A stretch of 5,591 nt of DNA from JAOTVV01 sp041602035 (GCA_041602035.1 JBFIHA010000073.1:1-5591); one strand, 5' to 3'; positions 1 to 5,591 are shown, counted from the stretch's first letter. Translations and numbers: made by a program. Notes: generated from the letters alone by a model not told the origin.

Positions 1-34
1 CACCGAGGGTGAGCGCGGACAAAGTGCGAATCAT
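1..34 (-). CDS. N-terminus of an unidentified, possibly exported protein (partial, leaves left edge)
   Basis: On the minus strand an ATG at 34-32 opens a frame that runs to the window edge and encodes MIRTLSALTLG. A GGGGA ribosome binding sequence (complement of 40-44) lies five bases before the ATG. The positive charge at residue 3 followed by a hydrophobic run is what the start of a signal peptide looks like, but eleven residues cannot identify a family. A preceding minus-strand frame ends at TGA 38-36, one base before this ATG, so the gene may have been the downstream member of an operon. The call rests only on start context and residue pattern. Confidence 0.35.
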   Translation of the reverse strand, partial: MIRTLSALTLG

Positions 35-130
35 CTCAGTCCCCAGAATCGAAGGTCTTCATCAAATTGAGCGCGTTCAGCACGCGGACAAAGTTGCGCG
101 GGCTGCGCGAGCCACGCAACGGCACGTCTC

Positions 131-286
131 CTAGGCGGGGCAGGGCGAGAAGATGCGTGTCCCCGGATAGTAGGCGGACCAGGAGAACCAGAGGATCGTC
201 GAGGCGTCAGTCACCGGCGCCAGCCGTTCGCCGTGAAGCGACCCCGCGACTGGAACCGCCGCGAGATGGAGAGGGACTCCCGACGA
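131..286 (-). pseudogene. C-terminal remnant of a DUF3179-like protein
   Basis: Read on the minus strand, the last 37 codons before TAG 133-131 start GSLHGERLAPVTDAS, continue with WFSWSAYYPGTRIFSP and end CPA. About 14 residues upstream also look in frame (VPLHLAAVPVA). The GPLxGERLxPV...FWFxWxxxYPxT pattern resembles the C-terminus of DUF3179 domain proteins, which are of unknown function. The segment aligns without gaps to the minus-strand gene at 5486-5591, and most differences are at third codon positions, so the two are diverged paralogues. The rest of the DUF3179 domain is absent: continuing upstream in this frame gives no family sequence. The paralogue's stop codon is replaced here by a Cys codon, extending the frame by three residues, and a Trp of the paralogue is Ser here. 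I read it as a truncated remnant. The family name is from memory of the motif and is moderately sure; the homology to the right-hand copy is clear. Confidence 0.6.
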
Positions 287-356
287 GCTCGTGGATGATC
301 TGCACCAGCGCTGAAGCCCGAGCATGGATCTCCGCCTCCGTCGAGATCTCTCGCAT
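207..356 (-). pseudogene. Possible N-terminal fragment of an SRPBCC-like protein
   Basis: A minus-strand ATG at 356-354 has a GGAG ribosome binding sequence (complement of 363-366) at good spacing. It opens with MREISTEAEIHARASALVQI and continues IHELVG. The opening resembles SRPBCC/polyketide-cyclase-type proteins, which typically begin 'xREISTEIEIxAPxxxVWxILTD'. For about 26 codons third positions are mostly G or C. After roughly position 279 the frame turns Ser/Arg-rich and less GC-biased, and ends at TGA 209-207. That is where the DUF3179-like frame starts on the same strand. I infer a deletion or recombination junction joining two gene pieces. The family match covers only about 25 residues and could be chance. 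Confidence 0.3.
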
Positions 357-697
357 CTCAGTCTCCACGGGTTGCAGTTGGAACGATCGGCGAGCGCGGG
401 TGAAGGCCAGGAAGCACGTGCATCACCCGTGGAACATGTGCCGCAGCCGCGCCGGGCGGGAGCTGACACCCATGGACGAGCAGGCGCGTTTGCCGAGCCC
501 GTATGCAACCTGCGGAGTCGTTGGGTGATCAGGGTAGGGTGACGACCTGCTTCGCTACTCTTGCCCCATCCGACCCCGAGCCGCTGCGAGCCGGCCGCTC
601 AGGGCAGCCCGGAAGTGCCACGAAGACCTCGATCAATGGAACAGGCCCGGCCGGACCAGCCTGACGGGTGTCAGCAGCTTCCTGCGAGCACCAGGTA

Positions 698-723
698 CCC
701 GCTTCAAGGCGGGCTCAAGCCTT
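698..723 (+). other. Overlapping inverted repeats in the kinase leader
   Basis: CCCGC at 698-702 pairs with GCGGG at 709-713. A U-G pair can extend this to six base pairs closed by a UCAA loop. AAGGC at 706-710 can instead pair with GCCTT at 719-723, and the two hairpins share bases so they exclude each other. The site lies about 65 bases before the kinase start. It could be a weak terminator or leader structure, but there is no proper U-run after it and such short pairings are common in GC-rich DNA. Confidence 0.2.
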
Positions 724-773
724 TCACACATTCTTCACGTTCCTCTGCCTCCCGACCGTTAGGGTTCAGGTCT

Positions 774-780
774 GGGAGGG
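774..780 (+). promoter_or_regulatory. Ribosome binding site of the kinase gene
   Basis: GGGAGGG lies seven bases before ATG 788. It decides the start: the same frame is open from an ATG at 668, but the 40 extra residues that would add resemble no kinase N-terminus. Confidence 0.7.
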
Positions 781-787
781 CGTCTCC

Positions 788-3739
788 ATGGCCGACCACC
801 TCGACACGCTCAAGGCGGTCCTTGCCGCACGCTACGCCATCGAGCGGGAGATCGGCCGCGGCGGCATGGCGTGTGTCTATCTCGCTCGAGACCTGAAGCA
901 CCGCCGGCGCGTGGCCATCAAAGTCCTGCACCCTGCAGTCGCATCAGCTCTCGGACCCGATCGGTTCCTCCGTGAGATCGAGATCGCTGCGGGACTCAGT
1001 CACCCGCACATCCTCCCCGTCTTCGACTCGGGGCAAGCGGCCGACTTGCTGTACTACGTCATGCCCTACGTAGAGGGGGAATCGCTGCGCGAACGTCTGG
1101 AACGGCGGCGCCCCTTCGCGGTTCGTGAAGCCGTACGAATCCTGTGCGAAATCCTCGAGGCCCTGTCGAAGGCGCACGCCGCGGGCGTCGTGCACCGCGA
1201 CATCAAACCCGGAAACGTGATGCTCTCCGACGGGCATGCACTGGTCATGGACTTCGGCGTGGCGAAGGCATCCAGCGGCGTGTCCGGAGGAGATGGCCTG
1301 ACCGGGACGGGCATCGCGCTGGGGACGCCGACCTACATGTCGCCGGAGCAGGCGGCCGGCGATCCGCATGTGGACCACCGCAGCGACATCTACTCGGTCG
1401 GCGTCGTCGCATACGAGTTGTTGACCGGCCACGTGCCGTTTCAGGACGTCTCCGCGCACCGGATCGCGGCCGCGCATCTGACCCAAGAGCCACGGCCACT
1501 GTCGCACGTTCGCCCCGACGTGCCCCCGGTGTTGGCCACGGCGATCATGAAGTGCCTGAACAAGGATCCGGACGACCGCTGGCAGACGGCCGCCGAGCTG
1601 TTGAACACCATCTACCCGCTCTCCATCTCGGATGCGCACGCCACCACGCTTCCGGCGACTCGTCGGTCAATCGTGTTCCTGGCACGGCATTGGCCGAAGC
1701 TCGCGGCCGTTTTGGTGCTCCTCCTCCTCGTGACGCTGGGTGAGCGCTGGCGGCGATCGCGTGCCGCACCAATCACCAGCACCGCGGATCCCCAGGTGGT
1801 TGCCGTACTGCCGTTTCGGGTCTCCGGTGCGGATCCGCGCCTGTGGTATCTGCGGGAAGGGATGGTGGACCTCCTCTGGGCGAGGTTGACAGGCGAGGGG
1901 GGACCGCGGGCCGCGGACCCGACGGCCGTGCTGCAAACCTTCGATCGGTTGGCCGCCTCCCCCAGCAGCGACTTGAGTGAGCCGCACGTGATCCTACTCG
2001 GTCAGCGGGTGGGGGCGGGTCAGGTCTTGTCGGGCGCGATCGTCGGCACGCCGGATCGCCTGGTTATCTCGGCTACTGTGACACCGGTCGTGGACCAGGT
2101 AGCCCGCGCGCAGGCCAGCGTCGAGGGACCATCCGACAGCCTGGTCTCGATGGTCGACCGACTGGCCGGTCAGCTCTTAGCACGCGGCGCGGGCTTCGGC
2201 GAGGGTCGGGCCTTCGCACTCGCCGCACATCCGTTGAGCGCGGTGCAAGACTACCTTGCGGGTCGGGCCCGGCGGCGTCTGGGTCACTACGAGCAGGCCG
2301 TCGAGCACTTTCAGAGTGCACTGACGCAGGATTCGACCTTCACGTTGGCGGCCCTCGAGATCTTACTAATTGCGGGGTGGGTGGTCGTCCCGAACGCGTG
2401 GGAGATCCGAGACCAAGTCTGGCAGCACCGGGACCAGTTGAGCGAACGGGACCGCTTGCTGCTCGAGGTCCGTGGGCTGTTGCCGGGCGTCCCAAGAACG
2501 GTGGCCGAGCGACTCGCGCTCGCCGAACGCGCGGTGAGCGTCATGCCGAGCGATCCCGAGCTCTGGGAGATCGTCGCCGACCTCTACTTTCACCGGGGTG
2601 AGTACCTCGGCATCTCCGATGCGTGGCAACGGGCTGACGCGGGGTTTCGCCGAGCATTGGCGATCGACTCTAGTCGCGCCGGACCACTGCAGCACGTCAT
2701 TCAAATGCTCGCTGTCGCGGGTGACACGACGGAGCTCCCCACGCTTGCGACCCGGTACTTCCAGCAAGATTCGACGAGCGAGTTGAGCCTGTTCTTGCAG
2801 TGGCTGGTGGCGGTCGTGCGGGGAGACTCGGTCCGGCGTCGGCACGTGCGCGAGATCTTCGACAGCACCGCGTACCTCGGCATCCAGGTCGCTGACCTGG
2901 GAGAGTCACACGGACTGGGGCTCGACGACGTCGACGAGGCGCTTGCCGCCAGCCGGCGCCGCGCCGCCACCGACAATCAGCGATTGTATACCAACCTCAA
3001 GTCGTCGTTCCGAGCGCTCAACAAGGGGCACCCCAGCGAGGCCGAAGTGTTCCTGCATGCCGTCGACTCCAAGGGCACCCGGATGATGGCTGCCCTGTTC
3101 TGGGACGGAGATACCGCGGCAGCCCAACGAGTGGCGCACGAGGTCGAGGCACTCGCCCGCGAGCCTCTGCCGGACGACCGAGCCACGCGAAGCCTGCACG
3201 GGCGGGCGATCTGCCTCGCCGGGTTGTGGCAGCTTGCACACGACGACACCACGCGGGCCGTCGAGCATCTCGATCGTTTGAAACGCGAGAGTCCGGCGGG
3301 TGACACGACGGCGCTGGCCGCAGCGAAACGCACGTGCGCCGTGCTGCTCGACGCTTCACTCGCATCGGATCGGAACGAAGATCGAGCCCTGGCGCTCATC
3401 GAACGGCTCGATTCGCTGGCTCGCCGGGGCCCAGTGTTCTGGGAGGTGATTCCGCTCAATCTGATCATCGCACGGCTCTTCGAGCGCCACGGCGAATACG
3501 CGCGCGCGTTGGCGGCTGCTCGCCGCCGGCCGTACTGGTACGGCACCTTCAGTGGCAACGCGTTTCTCACCGCCTTCCTCGAGACGGAAGGGCGGGTTGC
3601 CGCACTGGTGGGCGATACCGCTGCAGCCGTCGACGCCTACCAGTTGTACCTCTCGCTCCGATCCGATCCAGAGCCCCACTTGGCTGACAAGCGAAAGGCG
3701 ATCGGCGCGGATCTGGCTCGGTTCGTGGGAGAACCGTGA
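788..3739 (+). CDS. Receptor-like Ser/Thr protein kinase with TolB-like segment and TPR-type C-terminal half
   Basis: This 983-residue protein should phosphorylate Ser/Thr residues on unidentified targets. The kinase domain covers about residues 16-275 and is complete: glycine loop GRGGMACVY (23-31), VAIK with Lys45, Glu63 as likely helix-C glutamate, HRDIKPGN (Asp138, Asn143), DFG (155-157), GTPTYMSPEQ (179-188) and DHRSDIYSVG. The HRD arginine suggests control by activation-loop phosphorylation. One membrane helix lies at about 296-318. A VVAVLPF segment (about 337-343) begins a TolB/FlgO-like region, followed by TPR-type helix pairs, clearest at about 481-525 (HYEQAVEHFQSALTQD) and 572-640. 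The C-terminus (GDTAAAVDAYQLYLSLRSDP) is typical of Gemmatimonadota members of this family. Expected topology is kinase in the cytoplasm and TPR part outside the inner membrane, so it may sense a periplasmic ligand or partner. The start at 788 is set by the GGGAGGG ribosome binding site and by the usual short lead-in before the glycine loop. The ligand and substrates cannot be read from sequence. Confidence 0.93.
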   Translation: MADHLDTLKAVLAARYAIEREIGRGGMACVYLARDLKHRRRVAIKVLHPAVASALGPDRFLREIEIAAGLSHPHILPVFDSGQAADLLYYVMPYVEGESLRERLERRRPFAVREAVRILCEILEALSKAHAAGVVHRDIKPGNVMLSDGHALVMDFGVAKASSGVSGGDGLTGTGIALGTPTYMSPEQAAGDPHVDHRSDIYSVGVVAYELLTGHVPFQDVSAHRIAAAHLTQEPRPLSHVRPDVPPVLATAIMKCLNKDPDDRWQTAAELLNTIYPLSISDAHATTLPATRRSIVFLARHWPKLAAVLVLLLLVTLGERWRRSRAAPITSTADPQVVAVLPFRVSGADPRLWYLREGMVDLLWARLTGEGGPRAADPTAVLQTFDRLAASPSSDLSEPHVILLGQRVGAGQVLSGAIVGTPDRLVISATVTPVVDQVARAQASVEGPSDSLVSMVDRLAGQLLARGAGFGEGRAFALAAHPLSAVQDYLAGRARRRLGHYEQAVEHFQSALTQDSTFTLAALEILLIAGWVVVPNAWEIRDQVWQHRDQLSERDRLLLEVRGLLPGVPRTVAERLALAERAVSVMPSDPELWEIVADLYFHRGEYLGISDAWQRADAGFRRALAIDSSRAGPLQHVIQMLAVAGDTTELPTLATRYFQQDSTSELSLFLQWLVAVVRGDSVRRRHVREIFDSTAYLGIQVADLGESHGLGLDDVDEALAASRRRAATDNQRLYTNLKSSFRALNKGHPSEAEVFLHAVDSKGTRMMAALFWDGDTAAAQRVAHEVEALAREPLPDDRATRSLHGRAICLAGLWQLAHDDTTRAVEHLDRLKRESPAGDTTALAAAKRTCAVLLDASLASDRNEDRALALIERLDSLARRGPVFWEVIPLNLIIARLFERHGEYARALAAARRRPYWYGTFSGNAFLTAFLETEGRVAALVGDTAAAVDAYQLYLSLRSDPEPHLADKRKAIGADLARFVGEP

Positions 3740-3764
3740 CGGCGGGTGCCTAGGGTCCCTCAGT

Positions 3765-3785
3765 TGGTCGCGCTACCGTTGACCA
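3765..3785. promoter_or_regulatory. Inverted repeat upstream of the redox gene (candidate operator)
   Basis: TGGTC at 3765-3769 and GACCA at 3781-3785 are perfect 5-base inverted arms around an 11-base spacer. The right arm overlaps TTGACC (3779-3784), a fair -35 hexamer, but there is no good -10 box at 16-18 bases. It could be an operator or promoter for the redox/synthase operon. Arms this short can arise by chance. Confidence 0.2.
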
Positions 3786-3833
3786 CGGCCGAGACGCTGG
3801 GGAGAGCATCCGCGCGACACCGAAAAGAAGAAT

Positions 3834-3839
3834 AGGAGG
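3834..3839 (+). promoter_or_regulatory. Consensus ribosome binding site of the AhpD-like gene
   Basis: AGGAGG, within TAGGAGGT, lies eight bases before ATG 3848. It is the strongest Shine-Dalgarno match in the window, so the gene is expected to be translated well. That argues against it being a decayed pseudogene. Confidence 0.88.
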
Positions 3840-3847
3840 TTCACCGC

Positions 3848-4249
3848 ATGGCATTCACGAAGCTGATCAGTGAAGAGGAGGCGCCAGGTCGGGTCAAGGA
3901 GATCTACGCAGACGTTCGGAACACACTCGGCATCGACTTCGTCCCCAACATGTACCGAGTCATGGCGGTGAAGCCCGACTACCTCGAGGCCAACTGGCGC
4001 AAAGTGAAGTCGGTGATGACTGAGCCCGGTAAGCTCGACCGCCTCACAAGGGAGATCATCGCCGTGGCCGTATCGGCGGTGAGTGGGTGTTCCTACTGAA
4101 TACAAGTCCACACTTCCGCGGTGCGGAAGTTGGGTTTGGACGACGAAGCCATCGTGGAGCTCATGTCGGTGGTCGACCTCTTTGCAGGCCTCAACAAGCT
4201 GCTGGACGGCCTGCAGGTCGAGATCGACGAGAAACCGTGGTATGGCTGA
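3848..4249 (+). CDS. AhpD-like/carboxymuconolactone decarboxylase family selenoprotein (TGA at codon 84 read as Sec)
   Basis: Read through TGA 4097-4099, this frame gives 133 residues ending at TGA 4247-4249. The product fits small carboxymuconolactone decarboxylase family proteins of the AhpD-like, peroxidase-related type, which use a redox CxxC to reduce peroxides or act as thiol oxidoreductases in the cytoplasm. Family landmarks are FVPNMYRVMA (31-40), LDRLTREIIAVAVSAV (63-78), GCSY-U (80-84), and after the TGA HTSAVRKLGLDDEAIVELM, VVDLFAGLNKLLDGLQVE and the typical end DEKPWYG. Glu69, Cys81, the TGA codon 84 and His88 have the spacing of AhpD Glu118, Cys130, Cys133 and His137, so the TGA replaces the second catalytic cysteine and makes CxxU. 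A SECIS-like hairpin follows. The exact physiological substrate is unknown. The alternative is a nonsense mutation of a Cys codon; the intact downstream frame, the exact position and the hairpin make that less likely. An ordinary caller would report only 83 residues (3848-4099). Confidence 0.85.
4097..4099 (+). other. In-frame UGA, putative selenocysteine codon (Sec84)
   Basis: The TGA follows GGG TGT TCC TAC, giving C-S-Y-[UGA]-I-Q-V-H. Both sides are in one frame with no insertion or deletion needed. In CxxC relatives this codon would be TGC or TGT, which differ from TGA by one base. Its position on a catalytic redox cysteine is the classic place for Sec. Confidence 0.82.
4103..4138 (+). 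promoter_or_regulatory. Bacterial SECIS-like hairpin
   Basis: Bases 4112-4119 (ACTTCCGC) pair perfectly with 4123-4130 (GCGGAAGT) around the loop GGU (4120-4122). Below a single bulged C4111, bases 4103-4110 pair with 4131-4138 in eight more pairs, two of them G-U. The stem starts four bases after the UGA, and the loop starts 21 bases after it. Known bacterial SECIS elements lie just downstream of the UGA inside the coding sequence, with a small loop carrying G in its first two bases and an apical loop roughly 16-37 bases away; this fits all points. It would bind SelB carrying Sec-tRNA. The pairing coexists with conserved protein coding. Confidence 0.8.
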
Positions 4250-5339
4250 GGGTGAGATTGGGAATGCCGTGTGCATTCCTCGGATATCCACCGCACGGTC
4301 CGCGCCGAAAGGCCTGAAGAAGATGTGGTCACCGGGCTCGCTCGATGGCGTCCATGCAGTTGCGGAGTCGATCGCGGCCAAGGGTTACAACAACCTTTAT
4401 CGCGCCAGCTGCTATTTCGCGGATCCTGCGAGATACCGGTCATTCTGCGCCCTCTATGCCGTCATGCGGGTCGTGGACGATCGTATTGATGAACTCGTCG
4501 TTCGACGACACCTGACCGAAGCGGAGCGGCGCAGGGAAACAGAGGTGTTGGAGGGTTGGCGTTGTGCGGTGAAAGACTGCCTGAGGGAACGCGAGCCCCG
4601 GCTTATCGACGTGACCCGCACCGAGCATCCGGACGCAACGCCAATGCTCGATACCTTCGCCGCAGCCGTGCGCACCTTCCCCACTCCCGCGCACCTGTGG
4701 GACCGGTTCTTCGCGGCCATGCGACGCGATCTCGAGCAACGGCGATTTGCGACGTATGGAGAGTTCGTCGACTACGCCGGGGGCGCCGCCGTCTCACCAG
4801 CGACTATCTATCTGTACTTGATTGCGGCCGAGCGCGACGACGGATCCGGCGCTTACCGATCGCCCCCCGACTTCGGGTTGATTCGTTGCGGACGGGAGCT
4901 CGGGCTCTTCGCGTACCTCGGTCACATCCTGCGCGATCTCGCGGATGATCTCGGCGCCGGAGAACAGGGATTGCTGTATCTAGCTCTCGATGACATGGCC
5001 GCGCACGGCGTGGCGGAAGAGGGTCTGCGTGCCGACCTCGCGGCCCAGAAAGCCGGGCCCCGACTCCGGGCCCTCACGCGAGACCTGTCGGATCGGGCGC
5101 GCGTGCTGGTGAGACGCGGGCGTTCTCGCCTGAGGGCTCTCGAGAACCGGCTCAGTGTTGACCGTGCGTTCATCCTCGAGCTCATCATCCGCACGTACGA
5201 GGCGGTGCTGCACAAGATTGCGCAGCATTCCTTCGATACGATGTCGGCACGTCACCGCCTCACGGAACGGGAGAAGCAGGCCATCGTGAAGAGCGTTGCC
5301 CGAGAATCCCGGCCTCGAGGATTGTTACCTGACTGCTGA
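4242..5339 (+). CDS. Squalene/phytoene synthase family protein
   Basis: Enzymes of this family join two prenyl diphosphates head to head (two FPP to squalene, or two GGPP to phytoene) in hopanoid/sterol or carotenoid synthesis. Both Asp-rich sites are visible in the 365-residue product: ALYAVMRVVDDRIDE, with DDxxD at 79-83, and GHILRDLADDLGAGEQGLLYL, with RDxxDD at 231-236. Between them, DLEQRRFATYGEFVDYAGGAAVSPATIYLYL matches the family's middle helices. There is no C-terminal membrane anchor, as usual in bacteria. The ATG at 4242 lies inside the end of the redox gene (ATGGCTGA, 8-base overlap), which suggests translational coupling; its own ribosome binding site is weak. An alternative ATG at 4323, after GAAGAAG, gives 338 residues and removes a 27-residue lead without family features. 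Extending the frame back to 4083 would only read the redox gene in a wrong frame. Squalene versus phytoene specificity cannot be decided from sequence. Confidence 0.9.
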   Translation: MAEGEIGNAVCIPRISTARSAPKGLKKMWSPGSLDGVHAVAESIAAKGYNNLYRASCYFADPARYRSFCALYAVMRVVDDRIDELVVRRHLTEAERRRETEVLEGWRCAVKDCLREREPRLIDVTRTEHPDATPMLDTFAAAVRTFPTPAHLWDRFFAAMRRDLEQRRFATYGEFVDYAGGAAVSPATIYLYLIAAERDDGSGAYRSPPDFGLIRCGRELGLFAYLGHILRDLADDLGAGEQGLLYLALDDMAAHGVAEEGLRADLAAQKAGPRLRALTRDLSDRARVLVRRGRSRLRALENRLSVDRAFILELIIRTYEAVLHKIAQHSFDTMSARHRLTEREKQAIVKSVARESRPRGLLPDC

Positions 5340-5485
5340 AGCGGGACCATACGGCCGCTTGTGGGTCCATTCGCTAGGAGGCCGAAGGGCCATTTACCCA
5401 GTCTACGATCCACGAATGAGGAGCGGCCTCACCCCAGACGAGAAGTTACACGGATAAGTGGATTTGGCCGGTACGACCGAGTGGG
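5340..5485. other. Intergenic region between convergent genes
   Basis: This 146-base gap separates the synthase stop from the stop of the minus-strand DUF3179-like gene. It contains short pairings such as GGACC 5344-5348 with GGTCC 5364-5368 and GGCC 5380-5383 with GGCC 5388-5391, the latter followed by CATTT-like sequence. A terminator is expected between convergent genes, but none of these is long enough or followed by a U-run, so I do not call one. Confidence 0.5.
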
Positions 5486-5591
5486 TCAGGGCGAGAAGAT
5501 GCGAGTGCTGGGGTAATAGACCGACCAGGAGAACCAGAACAGCGTCCACGCGTCGGTGACGGGCGAAAGCCGCTCGCCCTCGAGCGGCCCC
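5486..5591 (-). CDS. C-terminus of a DUF3179-like protein (partial, leaves right edge)
   Basis: On the minus strand, from the window edge to TGA 5488-5486, the frame reads GPLEGERLSPVTDAWTLFWF, then SWSVYYPSTRIFSP. This matches the usual ending of DUF3179 domain proteins ('GPLxGERLxPV...FWFAWxxFYPDT'), a family of unknown function often found in exported bacterial proteins. It is convergent with the synthase gene. It aligns without gaps to the remnant at 131-286 with mainly synonymous differences, so this copy looks like the intact paralogue, keeping its stop codon and a Trp lost in the other. Only about 34 residues are visible, so the family name is moderately certain. Confidence 0.6.
   Translation of the reverse strand, partial: GPLEGERLSPVTDAWTLFWFSWSVYYPSTRIFSP

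Larger units (their letters stand above)
357..787. other. 430-base region without a recognisable gene
   Basis: No frame on either strand here gives family-like sequence; the open frames are Arg/Ser/Pro-rich, as expected of non-coding GC-rich DNA. It probably holds the kinase promoter, but I see no convincing -35/-10 pair. Near its right end, at 698-723, there are overlapping inverted repeats. Its last bases contain the kinase ribosome binding site. Confidence 0.6.

Noticed and set aside
67..542. Plus-strand open frames at the left end
   Set aside because: Low-complexity Arg/Ser/Pro composition with no recognisable motif, and they run opposite the DUF3179-like remnant that shows real homology.
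668..787. Kinase start 40 codons upstream
   Set aside because: No ribosome binding site of note precedes it, and the ATG at 788 has GGGAGGG at good spacing and the usual distance to the glycine loop.
944..3679. Long open frames antisense to or out of frame with the kinase
   Set aside because: They are Arg/Ser/Pro-rich and show no family motif; such frames are expected opposite GC-rich genes.
3779..3809. Sigma70-type promoter with TTGACC as -35
   Set aside because: There is no acceptable -10 hexamer at 16-18 bases; the sequence there is GAGAGC.
3848..4099. An 83-residue complete AhpD-like protein ending at the TGA
   Set aside because: It would lose the second catalytic residue, the His and the whole conserved C-terminal third, all of which are encoded in the same frame right after the TGA.
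4083..4241. Synthase starting at the upstream ATG in the same frame
   Set aside because: The 53 extra residues are Trp/Ser/Cys-rich, match no synthase, and are the redox gene read in a different frame.
4097..4249. Frameshift instead of an in-frame stop
   Set aside because: Codon-by-codon reading shows the sequence after the TGA is in the same frame as before it; no base needs to be added or removed.
5380..5391. Terminator hairpin GGCC-GAAG-GGCC
   Set aside because: Only four base pairs and no U-run; too weak to call.
131..5591. Transposon or insertion sequence ends formed by the two flanking repeats
   Set aside because: The repeats are diverged coding segments with third-position differences, no transposase is present, and no terminal inverted repeats were seen.

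Overview
The window is GC-rich bacterial DNA. It contains a large membrane Ser/Thr kinase with a TPR-containing C-terminal half, a small AhpD-like redox protein, and a squalene/phytoene synthase family enzyme, with partial genes or gene remnants at both ends. The kinase layout (Pkn-type catalytic domain, one membrane helix, a 'VAVLPF' TolB-like segment, then TPR-type helices) is especially common in Gemmatimonadota and also occurs in Acidobacteriota. Gemmatimonadota is my best guess, but it is inferred from this one family.

Layout. Positions 1-356 hold minus-strand remnants: the first 11 codons of a gene leaving the left edge, a short C-terminal piece resembling a DUF3179-type protein, and a possible SRPBCC-like N-terminal piece. 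Positions 357-787 contain no gene I can recognise. Positions 788-3739 (+) encode the receptor-like kinase. Positions 3848-4249 (+) encode a 133-residue carboxymuconolactone decarboxylase/AhpD-like protein, with an in-frame TGA at codon 84. Positions 4242-5339 (+) encode a squalene/phytoene synthase family protein whose start overlaps the end of the preceding gene by 8 bases. Positions 5486-5591 (-) are the C-terminus of another DUF3179-like protein, homologous to the left remnant.

The main discovery is the TGA at 4097-4099. It falls on the second cysteine of the AhpD CxxC motif, giving C81-S-Y-U84-x3-H88 with E69 twelve residues before C81, which is the AhpD catalytic spacing. The same frame stays open after the TGA and reads conserved family sequence to a normal stop at 4247-4249. 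A 16-bp hairpin with one bulged base and a GGU loop starts four bases after the TGA, with the loop beginning 21 bases after it, as expected for a bacterial SECIS element. I read this as a CxxU selenoprotein. A standard gene caller would truncate it to 83 residues and might extend the downstream gene upstream into it.

How the genes may work together (inference): the redox protein and the isoprenoid synthase form a two-gene operon with a stop/start overlap, so ribosomes that decode the UGA as selenocysteine would also reach the synthase start. This could make synthase output depend on selenium. The kinase lies upstream on the same strand, 108 bases away, and the redox gene has its own very strong ribosome binding site. 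No selA, selB, selC or selD gene is present in the window.
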